From Methylococcaceae bacterium (GTDB lineage: Bacteria > Pseudomonadota > Gammaproteobacteria > Methylococcales > Methylomonadaceae): a stretch of 17,214 nucleotides of DNA. The DNA lies in the NCBI GenBank assembly GCA_030618325.1, contig JAUXDP010000028.1, positions 1 to 17,214 on the forward strand. The letters run 5' to 3'. The translations under genes and the position numbers were made by a program. The notes beneath the pieces were generated by a model. It was not told the DNA's origin, ran no database searches, and saw nothing but the letters and a program-made list of their open reading frames with translations. Shown here piece after piece: positions 6,385 through 13,881 of this stretch. The number at the start of each line of letters is the position of its first letter. Position 1 is the stretch's first letter.

Positions 6385-8115
6385 ATGGCAGGTAGAATAC
6401 CTAGAGAGTTTATAGATGACCTTCTAGCGCGGATCGATATTGTTGATCTCATCGATTCGCTTGTTCCTTTAAAGAAGTCGGGCAGTAATTTCATGGCCCG
6501 CTGTCCTTTTCATACCGAAAAAACCCCTAGTTTTTCTGTCAATCGAAATAAGCAGTTTTTCCATTGTTTTGGCTGTGGAGTCAGTGGTAATGCTATTGGC
6601 TTTTTGATGGATTTCAATCATCTGGATTTTGTCGAGGCGGTCGAAGATTTGGCTGCGTTTCTGGGTGTGGATGTTCCTCGGGAACAGGCTAGTTTACCTA
6701 GAGTCCAAAACAACAAGGCTAATGTCGAAGAAAGTTATGAATTGCTGAGCCAGGTAGCCGCATTTTATTACGGACAGTTTCGAAATAATCCTGAAGCCCA
6801 AAAGGCCATTGAATACCTTAAATCCAGAGGTGTCGGGGGTGAAGTTGCAAAAGATTTCCTGCTGGGTTATGCCCCAGATCAATGGCATATTTTGGAGGCT
6901 CAGTTCAATCGGGCAGCTTTGCTTAGGGCGGGATTGCTGGTCAAGACCGACAAGGGTAAAATTTATGATCGCTTTCGGGGGCGGGTCATGTTTCCGATAC
7001 GTGATCGAAGAGGGAGGGTTGTTGGTTTTGGCGGGCGAGTGCTGGATGATTCTCTACCAAAATATCTAAACTCACCTGAAACTCCGGTCTTTCAGAAAAG
7101 CAGGGAGGTGTATGGGCTATATGAGTCTTTAGAGAAGAATGCTAAGCCTAGGCGTATGTTGGTTGTGGAGGGGTATATGGATGTCATTGCCTTGCAGCAG
7201 TACGGTATAGGTCATGTTGTGGCGGTGCTGGGTACAGCTATTTCGACAGCGCATTTGGATTTGCTGTTTCGGTTTACTTCGGAGCTTGTGTTTTGTTTTG
7301 ACGGCGATTCGGCTGGAAGACAGGCTGCGTGGCGCTCAGTTGAAGCGGTGTTGTCTTGCATGAGGGATGGTAGGCAGGCAAGAATTATGCTGTTACCGCA
7401 AGGTGAAGACCCCGATTCCTTGATACGGAGCAAGGGTGTTGCTGAATTTGTCAGAATGCAGGATCAAGCGCAATCACTTTCAGATTATTTTTTTGAAAAT
7501 TTATCTCAAGATCAAGACATGTTAACTCTGGAGGGACGGGCCGGATTAGTGAAAAAGGCAGCGGGTTATCTGCAAAAACTACCCAATGGCGTCTTTCAGG
7601 GAATGATGATGGACAAACTGAAAAAAATCGCTCAGGTCAGTGATCTGGATGTTTTTGAAAAGCCGACTAATCTTAAGTATACGAATAAATCTCGATTGCC
7701 TGAAAAGCAAAAACAGAATTCACCCGCGCGAACAGCTATCTCTCTATTATTACAGAACCCAGAGCTTGAAAAAGTTGTGGAGCAGCAGGGCGTTGACTGG
7801 GAGGGGTTGGATTCTCCAGGGGTAAATTTATTCAGAGAAATTGTTCATAGAATTTCACAAAGTAGTCGACCTTCTTTGGCGAGTCTGGTTGAGGGTTTTC
7901 GAGGTTTGGCGGAAGAAAAATATATTAAGCAATTGGGTTTTCAGGTAACTTTGGTGCCGGAAGAGGGGGTTGAGAGTGAATTTTCTGATGCTATGCAGAG
8001 GATGGTCAGGCAGGCACGAGAAAATATGCTTGAAATATTAATTGCTAAAGAGAAAAGCCAAGGGCTCGATCAGCATGAAAAGCAATTATTTTTAAATATG
8101 CTGGCAAAAAAATAA
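6385..8115 (+). CDS. dnaG: DNA primase
   Basis: DnaG synthesises RNA primers for chromosome replication and works with the DnaB helicase. The 576-residue protein has the standard layout. The N-terminal CHC2 zinc finger has ligands Cys40, His43, Cys61 and Cys64, positions identical to E. coli. The RNA-polymerase core includes the stretch around RFRGRVMFPIRDRRGRVVGF. The TOPRIM block follows, with LVVEGYMDV near residues 259-267 and the acidic FDGDSAG. A divergent C-terminal helicase-binding domain ends the protein. The MAGRIPREFI start matches the family N-terminus. The gene is third in the operon, 51 bases after yqeY, without a clear terminator between them. Confidence 0.97.
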   Translation: MAGRIPREFIDDLLARIDIVDLIDSLVPLKKSGSNFMARCPFHTEKTPSFSVNRNKQFFHCFGCGVSGNAIGFLMDFNHLDFVEAVEDLAAFLGVDVPREQASLPRVQNNKANVEESYELLSQVAAFYYGQFRNNPEAQKAIEYLKSRGVGGEVAKDFLLGYAPDQWHILEAQFNRAALLRAGLLVKTDKGKIYDRFRGRVMFPIRDRRGRVVGFGGRVLDDSLPKYLNSPETPVFQKSREVYGLYESLEKNAKPRRMLVVEGYMDVIALQQYGIGHVVAVLGTAISTAHLDLLFRFTSELVFCFDGDSAGRQAAWRSVEAVLSCMRDGRQARIMLLPQGEDPDSLIRSKGVAEFVRMQDQAQSLSDYFFENLSQDQDMLTLEGRAGLVKKAAGYLQKLPNGVFQGMMMDKLKKIAQVSDLDVFEKPTNLKYTNKSRLPEKQKQNSPARTAISLLLQNPELEKVVEQQGVDWEGLDSPGVNLFREIVHRISQSSRPSLASLVEGFRGLAEEKYIKQLGFQVTLVPEEGVESEFSDAMQRMVRQARENMLEILIAKEKSQGLDQHEKQLFLNMLAKK

Positions 8116-8136
8116 TGGAACCCATGTGTTTATGTT

Positions 8137-8145
8137 TGGTATAAT
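8137..8145 (+). promoter_or_regulatory. Extended -10 promoter upstream of rpoD
   Basis: TGGTATAAT is a perfect extended -10 element (TGnTATAAT), 40 bases upstream of the rpoD start and just after the dnaG stop. The bases at the -35 distance do not match TTGACA, which extended -10 promoters tolerate. It would let rpoD be transcribed independently of the operon, as internal promoters do in E. coli. Confidence 0.55.
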
Positions 8146-8185
8146 GATCGGTTCTGTTTTATTTGTCTGGCTTTAAGGGTAATTA

Positions 8186-9982
8186 ATGAATCAAGAACAA
8201 CAACAACAATCCCAGCTTAAACAGCTGATAGCAAAAGGTAAAACCCAAGGCTACCTGACTTATGCCGAGGTAAATGATCATTTGCCAAGTGATATTGTTG
8301 ACCCCGAACAAATTGAAGATATCATTGGGATGATCAATGATATGGGGATTCAAGTGCATGAAGAAGCGCCTGATGATGAAGCCTTGCTAACAAATTCGGC
8401 AGCAGTAGACGCTGACGAAGTTGATGCTGCAGAAGTTGCTGCGTTGGCCTCAGTTGACAGTGAATTTGGCCGAACCACAGACCCGGTAAGAATGTATATG
8501 CGGGAAATGGGTTCAGTAGAATTGTTGTCCAGAAAGGAAGAGCTGAAAATTGCCAAGCGCATTGAGGAAGGATTAAGGCAGGTAATTAGGGCTTTGTCGC
8601 GATCAGAAAATGTCATTGATAAGTTTATTGATGATTTTGATACTATTGGCAATGATGATGGTTTGCGCGTTTCAGATATAATTACTGGCTTTATCGATTT
8701 GAACGAACCAGACTATGAGGTTGGTCAGGCTATCCCGGAGGATACGGATGAGGACGAGGAAGAAACTGGTCTTGATTTCGAAGAATTTAAAGGAAAGGTT
8801 GAGCAGCTAAAAAAGAGCTTGAGCGCAGTCAAAAAAGCCGTGAAAAAATATGGGTATGAACATGAAAAAACTGAAATTGCATTTGAGAAAACAGCCAATC
8901 TTTTTTTAGAGTTTAAGTTCGCTCCAAAGTACTTTAAAGACTTCACTCCCATTGTAAAAAATATTACCGAACAAATTCGAGAACAGGAAAAGGTGGTTTT
9001 GGATATTTGTGTGAGGAAGGCAAAAATACCCCGCAAAAAATTTATAGAATCATTTGTGGGCAATGAAACCGATTCGGCTTGGCTTGATCAATATTTGGCA
9101 GCTAAAGACACTTGTGCAGAAGTACTAGAGGAACATGAAGAACAAATAAGAAAAGCACAAAGCCGCTTGTCATCTGTAGAGCAGAATACAGGATCATCAA
9201 TAGTTATTTGTAAAGATATTAATCGACGAATCTCAATTGGAGAAGCAAAAGCCAGATGTGCGAAAAAAGAAATGATTGAAGCGAATTTACGCTTGGTTAT
9301 TTCGATAGCAAAAAAATATACTAATCGTGGTTTGCAATTTTTGGATTTGATTCAGGAAGGCAATATCGGTTTAATGAAGGCAGTCGATAAGTTCGAATAT
9401 CGTCGGGGTTACAAATTTTCCACCTATGCAACCTGGTGGATACGGCAGGCTATTACACGTTCCATAGCGGATCAGGCGAGAACGATTCGGATTCCTGTGC
9501 ACATGATTGAAACGATTAATAAACTGAATCGCGTTTCTAGGCAGATTTTACAGGAAAAAGGCAGGGAAGCGACGCCAGAAGAGCTTTCCGAGTATATGGA
9601 GTTGCCTGAAGACAAAGTAAGGAAGGTTTTGAAAATAGCAAAAGAACCCATATCCATGGAAACTCCCATTGGAGATGATGAAGATTCGCATTTAGGTGAT
9701 TTTATTGAGGATTCTAAAATTTTATCACCGGTAGAATCAGCAACTTTTGCCGGTTTGCGTGAGTCAACACAGGATGTGTTGGCTGGATTAACTGCTAGGG
9801 AAGCAAAGGTGTTACGAATGCGTTTTGGTATTAATATGAATACCGATCATACTCTGGAAGAAGTTGGTAAACAATTTGATGTTACTCGGGAAAGAATTCG
9901 CCAGATTGAAGCCAAGGCATTACGTAAATTGCGACATCCTACGCGATCAGAACAGTTAAGATGCTTTCTTGAATCTGATTAG
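8186..9982 (+). CDS. rpoD: RNA polymerase primary sigma factor (sigma-70)
   Basis: RpoD directs core RNA polymerase to housekeeping promoters. The 598-residue protein has region 1.1 at about 8-60, region 1.2 at about 96-130 (DPVRMYMREMG), and a large acidic non-conserved region characteristic of proteobacterial RpoD. Region 2 includes NLRLVISIAKKY, DLIQEGNIGLMKAVDKFEY and the -10-recognition helix YATWWIRQAITRSIADQ. Region 4 has the helix-turn-helix LEEVGKQFDVTRERIRQIEA and ends in LRCFLESD. Length is close to E. coli (613). AAGGG at 8175-8179 is the ribosome binding site. It is the last gene of the operon and is followed by a series of hairpins. Confidence 0.98.
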   Translation: MNQEQQQQSQLKQLIAKGKTQGYLTYAEVNDHLPSDIVDPEQIEDIIGMINDMGIQVHEEAPDDEALLTNSAAVDADEVDAAEVAALASVDSEFGRTTDPVRMYMREMGSVELLSRKEELKIAKRIEEGLRQVIRALSRSENVIDKFIDDFDTIGNDDGLRVSDIITGFIDLNEPDYEVGQAIPEDTDEDEEETGLDFEEFKGKVEQLKKSLSAVKKAVKKYGYEHEKTEIAFEKTANLFLEFKFAPKYFKDFTPIVKNITEQIREQEKVVLDICVRKAKIPRKKFIESFVGNETDSAWLDQYLAAKDTCAEVLEEHEEQIRKAQSRLSSVEQNTGSSIVICKDINRRISIGEAKARCAKKEMIEANLRLVISIAKKYTNRGLQFLDLIQEGNIGLMKAVDKFEYRRGYKFSTYATWWIRQAITRSIADQARTIRIPVHMIETINKLNRVSRQILQEKGREATPEELSEYMELPEDKVRKVLKIAKEPISMETPIGDDEDSHLGDFIEDSKILSPVESATFAGLRESTQDVLAGLTAREAKVLRMRFGINMNTDHTLEEVGKQFDVTRERIRQIEAKALRKLRHPTRSEQLRCFLESD

Positions 9983-10020
9983 AATTACACTAGTTATGTT
10001 GATTCTTTTGCATGAAGGAC

Positions 10021-10146
10021 AAAATCGCACGGCACAAGGATGTGCCGTCAAAATAAAATACGAGTAGTATTTTATTTTGTGAGAAATGGGAAAATCGCAC
10101 AACCCATTTCGATGCTTTGTCGGGCCATGGATGGCACGTACAAAGC
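10021..10146. repeat. Array of four consecutive hairpins between rpoD and tRNA-Ile2
   Basis: Four inverted repeats follow each other with almost no gaps. Hairpin 1 (10029-10048) has 8-bp arms ACGGCACA/TGTGCCGT and a 4-base loop. Hairpin 2 (10049-10079) has perfect 13-bp arms and a 5-base loop. Hairpin 3 (10083-10110) has 8-bp arms GAAATGGG/CCCATTTC. Hairpin 4 (10114-10146) has outer arms GCTTTGT/ACAAAGC enclosing GCCAT-GG-ATGGC. The 10-mer AAAATCGCAC occurs at 10021 and again in the loop of hairpin 3 at 10091. Hairpins 1 and 2 may end the rpoD transcript. The composition suggests a dispersed repeat element or nested elements, which cannot be confirmed from one copy. Confidence 0.8.
10117..10144 (+). 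promoter_or_regulatory. Weak candidate promoter for tRNA-Ile2 inside hairpin 4
   Basis: TTGTCG (10117-10122) and TACAAA (10139-10144) are 16 bases apart, each matching four of six consensus positions. A start near 10151 would give a very short 5' leader before the tRNA at 10157. The hexamers lie in the two arms of the hairpin, so the match may be a by-product of the palindrome. Confidence 0.25.
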
Positions 10147-10156
10147 TTCTAATTCA

Positions 10157-10233
10157 GGGCCCTTAGCTCAGTTGGTTAGAGCATCCGACTCATAATCGGC
10201 AGGTCGAAGGTTCAAGTCCTTCAGGGCCCACCA
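10157..10233 (+). tRNA. tRNA-Ile2 (CAT anticodon, lysidine-modified type)
   Basis: The 77-base gene includes an encoded CCA end. The acceptor stem is GGGCCCT/AGGGCCC, the D arm GCTC/GAGC, the anticodon loop CTCATAA, and the T arm GAAGG-TTCAAGT-CCTTC. The CAT anticodon alone would suggest tRNA-Met. However, the body closely follows E. coli tRNA-Ile2 (ileX): CCTTAGCTCAGT, CGACTCATAATCG, GGTTCAAGTCC, and the acceptor pairs C4-G69 and C5-G68, which are known identity features for TilS. Its C34 would be converted to lysidine so that it reads AUA. Base pair 27-43 in the anticodon stem is a T-C mismatch. It is not initiator tRNA, whose first pair is mismatched. Confidence 0.9.
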
Positions 10234-10241
10234 TTAACTAT

Positions 10242-10267
10242 AAAAAAGCCGAAATGGCGGCTTTTTT
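10242..10267 (+). terminator. Intrinsic terminator after tRNA-Ile2
   Basis: AAAAAAGCCG pairs with CGGCTTTTTT around a 6-base loop; the right arm is also the T-run. It begins 8 bases after the tRNA CCA end. Only 31 bases separate it from the metK start, so it could also act as an attenuator for readthrough into metK. Confidence 0.8.
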
Positions 10268-10298
10268 CTTTAGATAGCAACAACATAGAAGGTGCAAT

Positions 10299-11462
10299 GT
10301 GAGTAGTGATTATATTTTTACGTCCGAATCAGTTTCGGAAGGACATCCAGACAAAGTAGCAGATCAGGTTTCAGATGCAGTTCTGGATGCCTTGCTTGAA
10401 AAGGATCCCCGTTCAAGAGTTGCTTGCGAGACTATGGTCAAAACAGGGATGGTCATTATTGCCGGAGAAATTACTACCGATGCCTGGGTAGATACCGAGG
10501 CTGTGGTAAGAGATATTGTAAAAGAGATTGGTTATAACAGTTCTGAAATTGGCTTTGACTGGGAAAGTTGTGCCGTTCTTAACGCTATTGGTAAACAATC
10601 TGCGGATATTGCCATGGGTGTTGATGAAGCAGAGGATCATGAGCAAGGAGCAGGTGATCAGGGTTTGATGTTTGGCTACGCCAGCAATGAAACAGATGTA
10701 CTAATGCCAGCCCCGATAACTTATTCTCATCGCTTGGTGAAACGCCAAGCGGAAGTACGGAAAAATCACACCCTGCCTTGGCTGCGCCCTGATGCAAAAA
10801 GCCAGATTACATTCCGTTACGAAAACCATAAACCAGTTGCTATCGATGCCGTAGTATTATCTACACAACATTCACCGGATATCGAAATCAAGCAATTACA
10901 TGAAGCCGTAATGGACGAAATCATTCTGCCAGTGCTACCTAAAGAATGGTTACATAAGGACACTAAGTATCTTATCAACCCAACTGGTAAATTTGTTATT
11001 GGTGGCCCGGTTGGGGACTGTGGTTTGACGGGACGAAAAATTATTGTTGATACCTATGGTGGTATGGCTCGGCATGGAGGTGGTGCTTTTTCTGGAAAGG
11101 ATCCTTCAAAGGTTGATCGTTCGGCAACGTATATGTGTCGCTATGTAGCTAAAAATATTGTGGCAGCAGGCCTTGCAGAGCGCTGTGAAATTCAGGTTTC
11201 TTACGCGATCGGTGTGGCTGAACCCACCTCAGTTAGTATCGATACCTTTGGTACTGGAAAAATTAGTGAAGATCGGATGGCTACTATCATTAGAGAACAT
11301 TTTGATCTAAGACCTAAAGGCTTGATAGCTATGCTTGACTTGCTCAAGCCGATTTACACACCTACCGCTGCTTATGGGCATTTTGGCCGCACAGAAGATA
11401 CTTTCAGTTGGGAAAAGACCGATAAGGTTGAGGCATTAAAAGATGCTGCAGGTTTGAAATAA
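10299..11462 (+). CDS. metK: S-adenosylmethionine synthetase
   Basis: MetK makes S-adenosylmethionine from methionine and ATP, the cell's main methyl donor. The 387-residue length and sequence are standard. SESVSEGHPDKVADQ is at residues 9-23, with His16 of the active site. The signature GAGDQGLMFGYA is at 117-128, and GGGAFSGKDPSKVDRS is at 260-275. The start is GTG, with AGAAGG at 10287-10292 as ribosome binding site 6 bases upstream; an overlapping ATG at 10297 is out of frame and closes at once. It is the first gene of a methyl-cycle group with ahcY, which begins 21 bases after its stop. No SAM or SAH riboswitch is visible upstream. Confidence 0.98.
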   Translation: MSSDYIFTSESVSEGHPDKVADQVSDAVLDALLEKDPRSRVACETMVKTGMVIIAGEITTDAWVDTEAVVRDIVKEIGYNSSEIGFDWESCAVLNAIGKQSADIAMGVDEAEDHEQGAGDQGLMFGYASNETDVLMPAPITYSHRLVKRQAEVRKNHTLPWLRPDAKSQITFRYENHKPVAIDAVVLSTQHSPDIEIKQLHEAVMDEIILPVLPKEWLHKDTKYLINPTGKFVIGGPVGDCGLTGRKIIVDTYGGMARHGGGAFSGKDPSKVDRSATYMCRYVAKNIVAAGLAERCEIQVSYAIGVAEPTSVSIDTFGTGKISEDRMATIIREHFDLRPKGLIAMLDLLKPIYTPTAAYGHFGRTEDTFSWEKTDKVEALKDAAGLK

Positions 11463-11483
11463 AAATATAGACAGGAGTTTACG

Positions 11484-12803
11484 ATGAGTGCAACAAAACA
11501 GGATATTTCGTCAAATTTTCAAGATTATAAAATTGCAGATATTTCCCTGGCTGAATGGGGACGCAAAGAAATTAATATCGCAGAAACCGAAATGCCAGGA
11601 TTGATGGCTTTACGGGAAGAATATGGTGAACAGCAACCACTAAAAGGCGCCAGAATTGCTGGATGTTTACATATGACTATCCAGACAGCGGTATTAATAG
11701 AAACGTTAACCGCTCTGGGTGCGGAAGTGCGTTGGTCTTCTTGCAATATTTTTTCTACACAAGATCACGCAGCTGCAGCCATTGCGGCGGTAGGTGTACC
11801 CGTTTTTGCCTGGAAAGGGGAAACAGAAGAAGAGGCTGAATGGTGTATTGAACAAACCATTGATGGCACTGATGGCTGGCGGCCAAATATGATTTTAGAT
11901 GATGGCGGTGATCTGACCATTATGATGCACGAGAAATACCCAGACTGGATGGATGACGTTAAGGGCCTTTCTGAGGAAACAACAACAGGTGTCATGCGCC
12001 TGTATGAAATGGTTGAAAAAGGGCTGTTAAAGGTTCCTGCCTTTAATGTTAATGATTCGGTGACCAAATCAAAATTTGATAACCTTTACGGTTGCAGAGA
12101 GTCTCTGCTAGACGGAATTAAACGAGCTACCGATGTAATGATTGCTGGTAAAATCGCTGTGGTTTGTGGCTATGGCGATGTTGGCAAAGGCTGTGCGCAA
12201 TCTCTAAGGGGGCAAGGTGCCACTGTATTGATAACCGAGATTGATCCCATTTGTGCATTACAGGCTTCAATGGAAGGCTACCGTGTAGTAACAATGGAAG
12301 AAGCAGCTCCGATAGCAAATATTTTTGTAACCGCGACAGGTAATTTCAATGTTATAACTCATGATCACATGGCGGCAATGAAGAATCAGGCTATCGTTTG
12401 TAATATTGGTCATTTTGACTCTGAGATTGAAATTGCTTCTTTAAAAAAATATGAATGGGAAAATATTAAGCCCCAGGTCGATCATGTGATTTTTCCTGAT
12501 GGTAAAAGAATTATAGTACTGGCAGAGGGAAGACTGGTTAATTTGGGTTGTGCTACAGGGCATCCTAGTTTTGTTATGTCGAATTCATTCTGTAATCAGG
12601 TTTTGGCGCAGATGGAACTATGGAATAGTGCTGACCAATACAGTAACAAAGTCTATGTTTTACCGAAAAAACTGGATGAAAAAGTGGCTAGATCACATTT
12701 AAGCCAACTAGGTGTACAGTTGACTAAGCTTACTGAAGAGCAAGCAAAATATTTGGGTCTTCCAGTTGAAGGGCCTTATAAGCCTGAACACTATCGTTAC
12801 TAA
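11484..12803 (+). CDS. ahcY: Adenosylhomocysteinase (S-adenosylhomocysteine hydrolase)
   Basis: AhcY hydrolyses S-adenosylhomocysteine, the product of methyl transfer, to adenosine and homocysteine with tightly bound NAD. The 439-residue protein includes CLHMTIQTAVLIETL at 61-75, SCNIFSTQDHAAAAI at 86-100, and NDSVTKSKFDNLYGC at 190-204, with Lys195 and Asp199 of the active site. The NAD-binding GYGDVGKG is at 229-236, and the C-terminal KPEHYRY is the usual end of the family. AGGAG at 11473-11477 is a strong ribosome binding site. It is probably co-transcribed with metK. This is the direct AhcY route, as opposed to the Pfs/LuxS route of enterics. Confidence 0.98.
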   Translation: MSATKQDISSNFQDYKIADISLAEWGRKEINIAETEMPGLMALREEYGEQQPLKGARIAGCLHMTIQTAVLIETLTALGAEVRWSSCNIFSTQDHAAAAIAAVGVPVFAWKGETEEEAEWCIEQTIDGTDGWRPNMILDDGGDLTIMMHEKYPDWMDDVKGLSEETTTGVMRLYEMVEKGLLKVPAFNVNDSVTKSKFDNLYGCRESLLDGIKRATDVMIAGKIAVVCGYGDVGKGCAQSLRGQGATVLITEIDPICALQASMEGYRVVTMEEAAPIANIFVTATGNFNVITHDHMAAMKNQAIVCNIGHFDSEIEIASLKKYEWENIKPQVDHVIFPDGKRIIVLAEGRLVNLGCATGHPSFVMSNSFCNQVLAQMELWNSADQYSNKVYVLPKKLDEKVARSHLSQLGVQLTKLTEEQAKYLGLPVEGPYKPEHYRY

Positions 12804-12814
12804 CTAATAGTACA

Positions 12815-12846
12815 TACAACAAGGCCGAGAAACTGGCCTTGTTGTA
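12815..12846. terminator. Strong hairpin between ahcY and metF
   Basis: TACAACAAGGCC (12815-12826) and GGCCTTGTTGTA (12835-12846) are perfect 12-bp arms with an 8-base loop, starting 11 bases after the ahcY stop. No T-run follows, so it may be a weak terminator, an mRNA-stabilising structure or a processing site that lowers metF expression relative to metK-ahcY. Confidence 0.6.
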
Positions 12847-12890
12847 CACAGTAGTATTTCCCTTCAATGTTCTCTTTTCCTTAACACCCC

Positions 12891-13742
12891 ATGCAATCAC
12901 AAATAAAACATCCCCAATCTTTTAGTTTTGAGTTTTACCCACCAAAAACTGAACAAGGGGTAAGAAATCTGGAAGAGGTTCATCAACAGCTAGCAGAATT
13001 AAAGCCGGAATTTTTTTCAGTAACTTTTGGTGCGGGCGGTTCAACACGTGATAGAACCTTCGATTCCGTTGTTAAAATTCAACAAACCGGTGTTTCGGCT
13101 GCACCCCATCTATCTTGTGTGGCATCTACTAAAGAAAATATTCGGGATATTCTAAAAAGTTATAAAGACAACGGTATTTCTAAAATAGTGGCACTGCGCG
13201 GTGACTTACCCTCTGGAACCATGTCTGCTGGCGAATTTCGCTACGCTAATGAACTGGTCGAATTCATCCGTGAAGAAACGGGTGATTATTTTCAAATCCA
13301 TGTTGCCGGATATCCGGAAGTCCATCCTCAAGCATCTAATGCAACGGTGGACCTGCAAAACTTTAAACGTAAAGTTGATGCTGGGGTTGATGCAGTTATT
13401 ACGCAATATTTTTTTAATGTTGACGCGTATTATCAATTTGTTGATGCTTGTGAGCATCAGGGCATTGATATTCCAATTGTTCCCGGGATTATGCCGATTA
13501 CGAATTATTCACAATTATTTCGCTTTTCCGATATGTGTGGTGCAGAAATCCCTCGCTGGATGAGGAAACGACTGGAATGCTTTGGTGATGATCGTGAGGC
13601 TATCACCGCTTTTGGTGTAGAAGTTGTAACTACTTTATGCCAGCGGTTACTGGATAATGGCGCGCCTGGCTTGCACTTTTATACCATGAATCAATCTGCA
13701 CCCACTTTAGCCATCTGGGAAAATCTGAGCTTTAAGAGCTAA
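12891..13742 (+). CDS. metF: 5,10-methylenetetrahydrofolate reductase
   Basis: MetF reduces 5,10-methylenetetrahydrofolate to 5-methyltetrahydrofolate with FAD, supplying the methyl group that turns homocysteine back into methionine. The 283-residue protein is slightly shorter than the 296-residue E. coli enzyme. It starts directly before the conserved FSFEFYPPKT, which carries the catalytic glutamate (Glu14 here). SVTFGAGGSTRDRT is at 43-56, ALRGDLP is near 103-109, and DAVITQYFFN and PIVPGIMPI follow. No ribosome binding site is evident before the ATG. It lies 87 bases after ahcY, beyond a strong hairpin, so it may be read by readthrough or from its own promoter. It completes the methyl cycle begun by its neighbours. 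Confidence 0.96.
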   Translation: MQSQIKHPQSFSFEFYPPKTEQGVRNLEEVHQQLAELKPEFFSVTFGAGGSTRDRTFDSVVKIQQTGVSAAPHLSCVASTKENIRDILKSYKDNGISKIVALRGDLPSGTMSAGEFRYANELVEFIREETGDYFQIHVAGYPEVHPQASNATVDLQNFKRKVDAGVDAVITQYFFNVDAYYQFVDACEHQGIDIPIVPGIMPITNYSQLFRFSDMCGAEIPRWMRKRLECFGDDREAITAFGVEVVTTLCQRLLDNGAPGLHFYTMNQSAPTLAIWENLSFKS

Positions 13743-13770
13743 ATCCACAGAATTGTAATCCTCTAGAAGG

Positions 13771-13817
13771 AAGGCATAAAGAACATAAATAAATTTTGTG
13801 TTCTTTATGCCTTTTTT
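13771..13817 (+). terminator. Intrinsic terminator after metF
   Basis: AAGGCATAAAGAACA (13771-13785) pairs perfectly over 15 bp with 13799-13813 around a 13-base loop, and the right arm ends in a 6-base T-run (13812-13817). It lies 29 bases after the metF stop and is the clearest terminator in the window, closing the metK-ahcY-metF group. Confidence 0.88.
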
Positions 13818-13881
13818 ATTTGGGTAATTGCCTAAGCATGTCATGATAGTTTTAATCACTAAGTTTTCACCCTAAACAAAG

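Noticed and set aside
8350..9063. Minus-strand open frames opposite rpoD (8350-8652 and 8725-9063)
   Set aside because: They lie wholly antisense to strongly conserved sigma-70 sequence, have low-complexity Ser/Phe-rich translations, and lack ribosome binding sites.
10021..10146. CRISPR array
   Set aside because: The repeated units are four different palindromes, not identical direct repeats with unique spacers; the only direct repeat is a 10-mer found twice.
10157..10233. tRNA-Met (elongator or initiator)
   Set aside because: The anticodon is CAT, but the acceptor stem pairs C4-G69 and C5-G68 and the arm sequences match the Ile2 type. The first acceptor pair is intact, which excludes the initiator.
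9983..10298. SAH or SAM riboswitch upstream of metK-ahcY
   Set aside because: This region is filled by the hairpin array, the tRNA and its terminator. Only 31 bases remain before metK, and I recognise no conserved riboswitch core. The 21-base metK-ahcY gap is too short.
13201..13563. Plus-strand 120-codon open frame inside metF
   Set aside because: It is an out-of-frame shadow of the conserved metF coding region, with no independent start signal.
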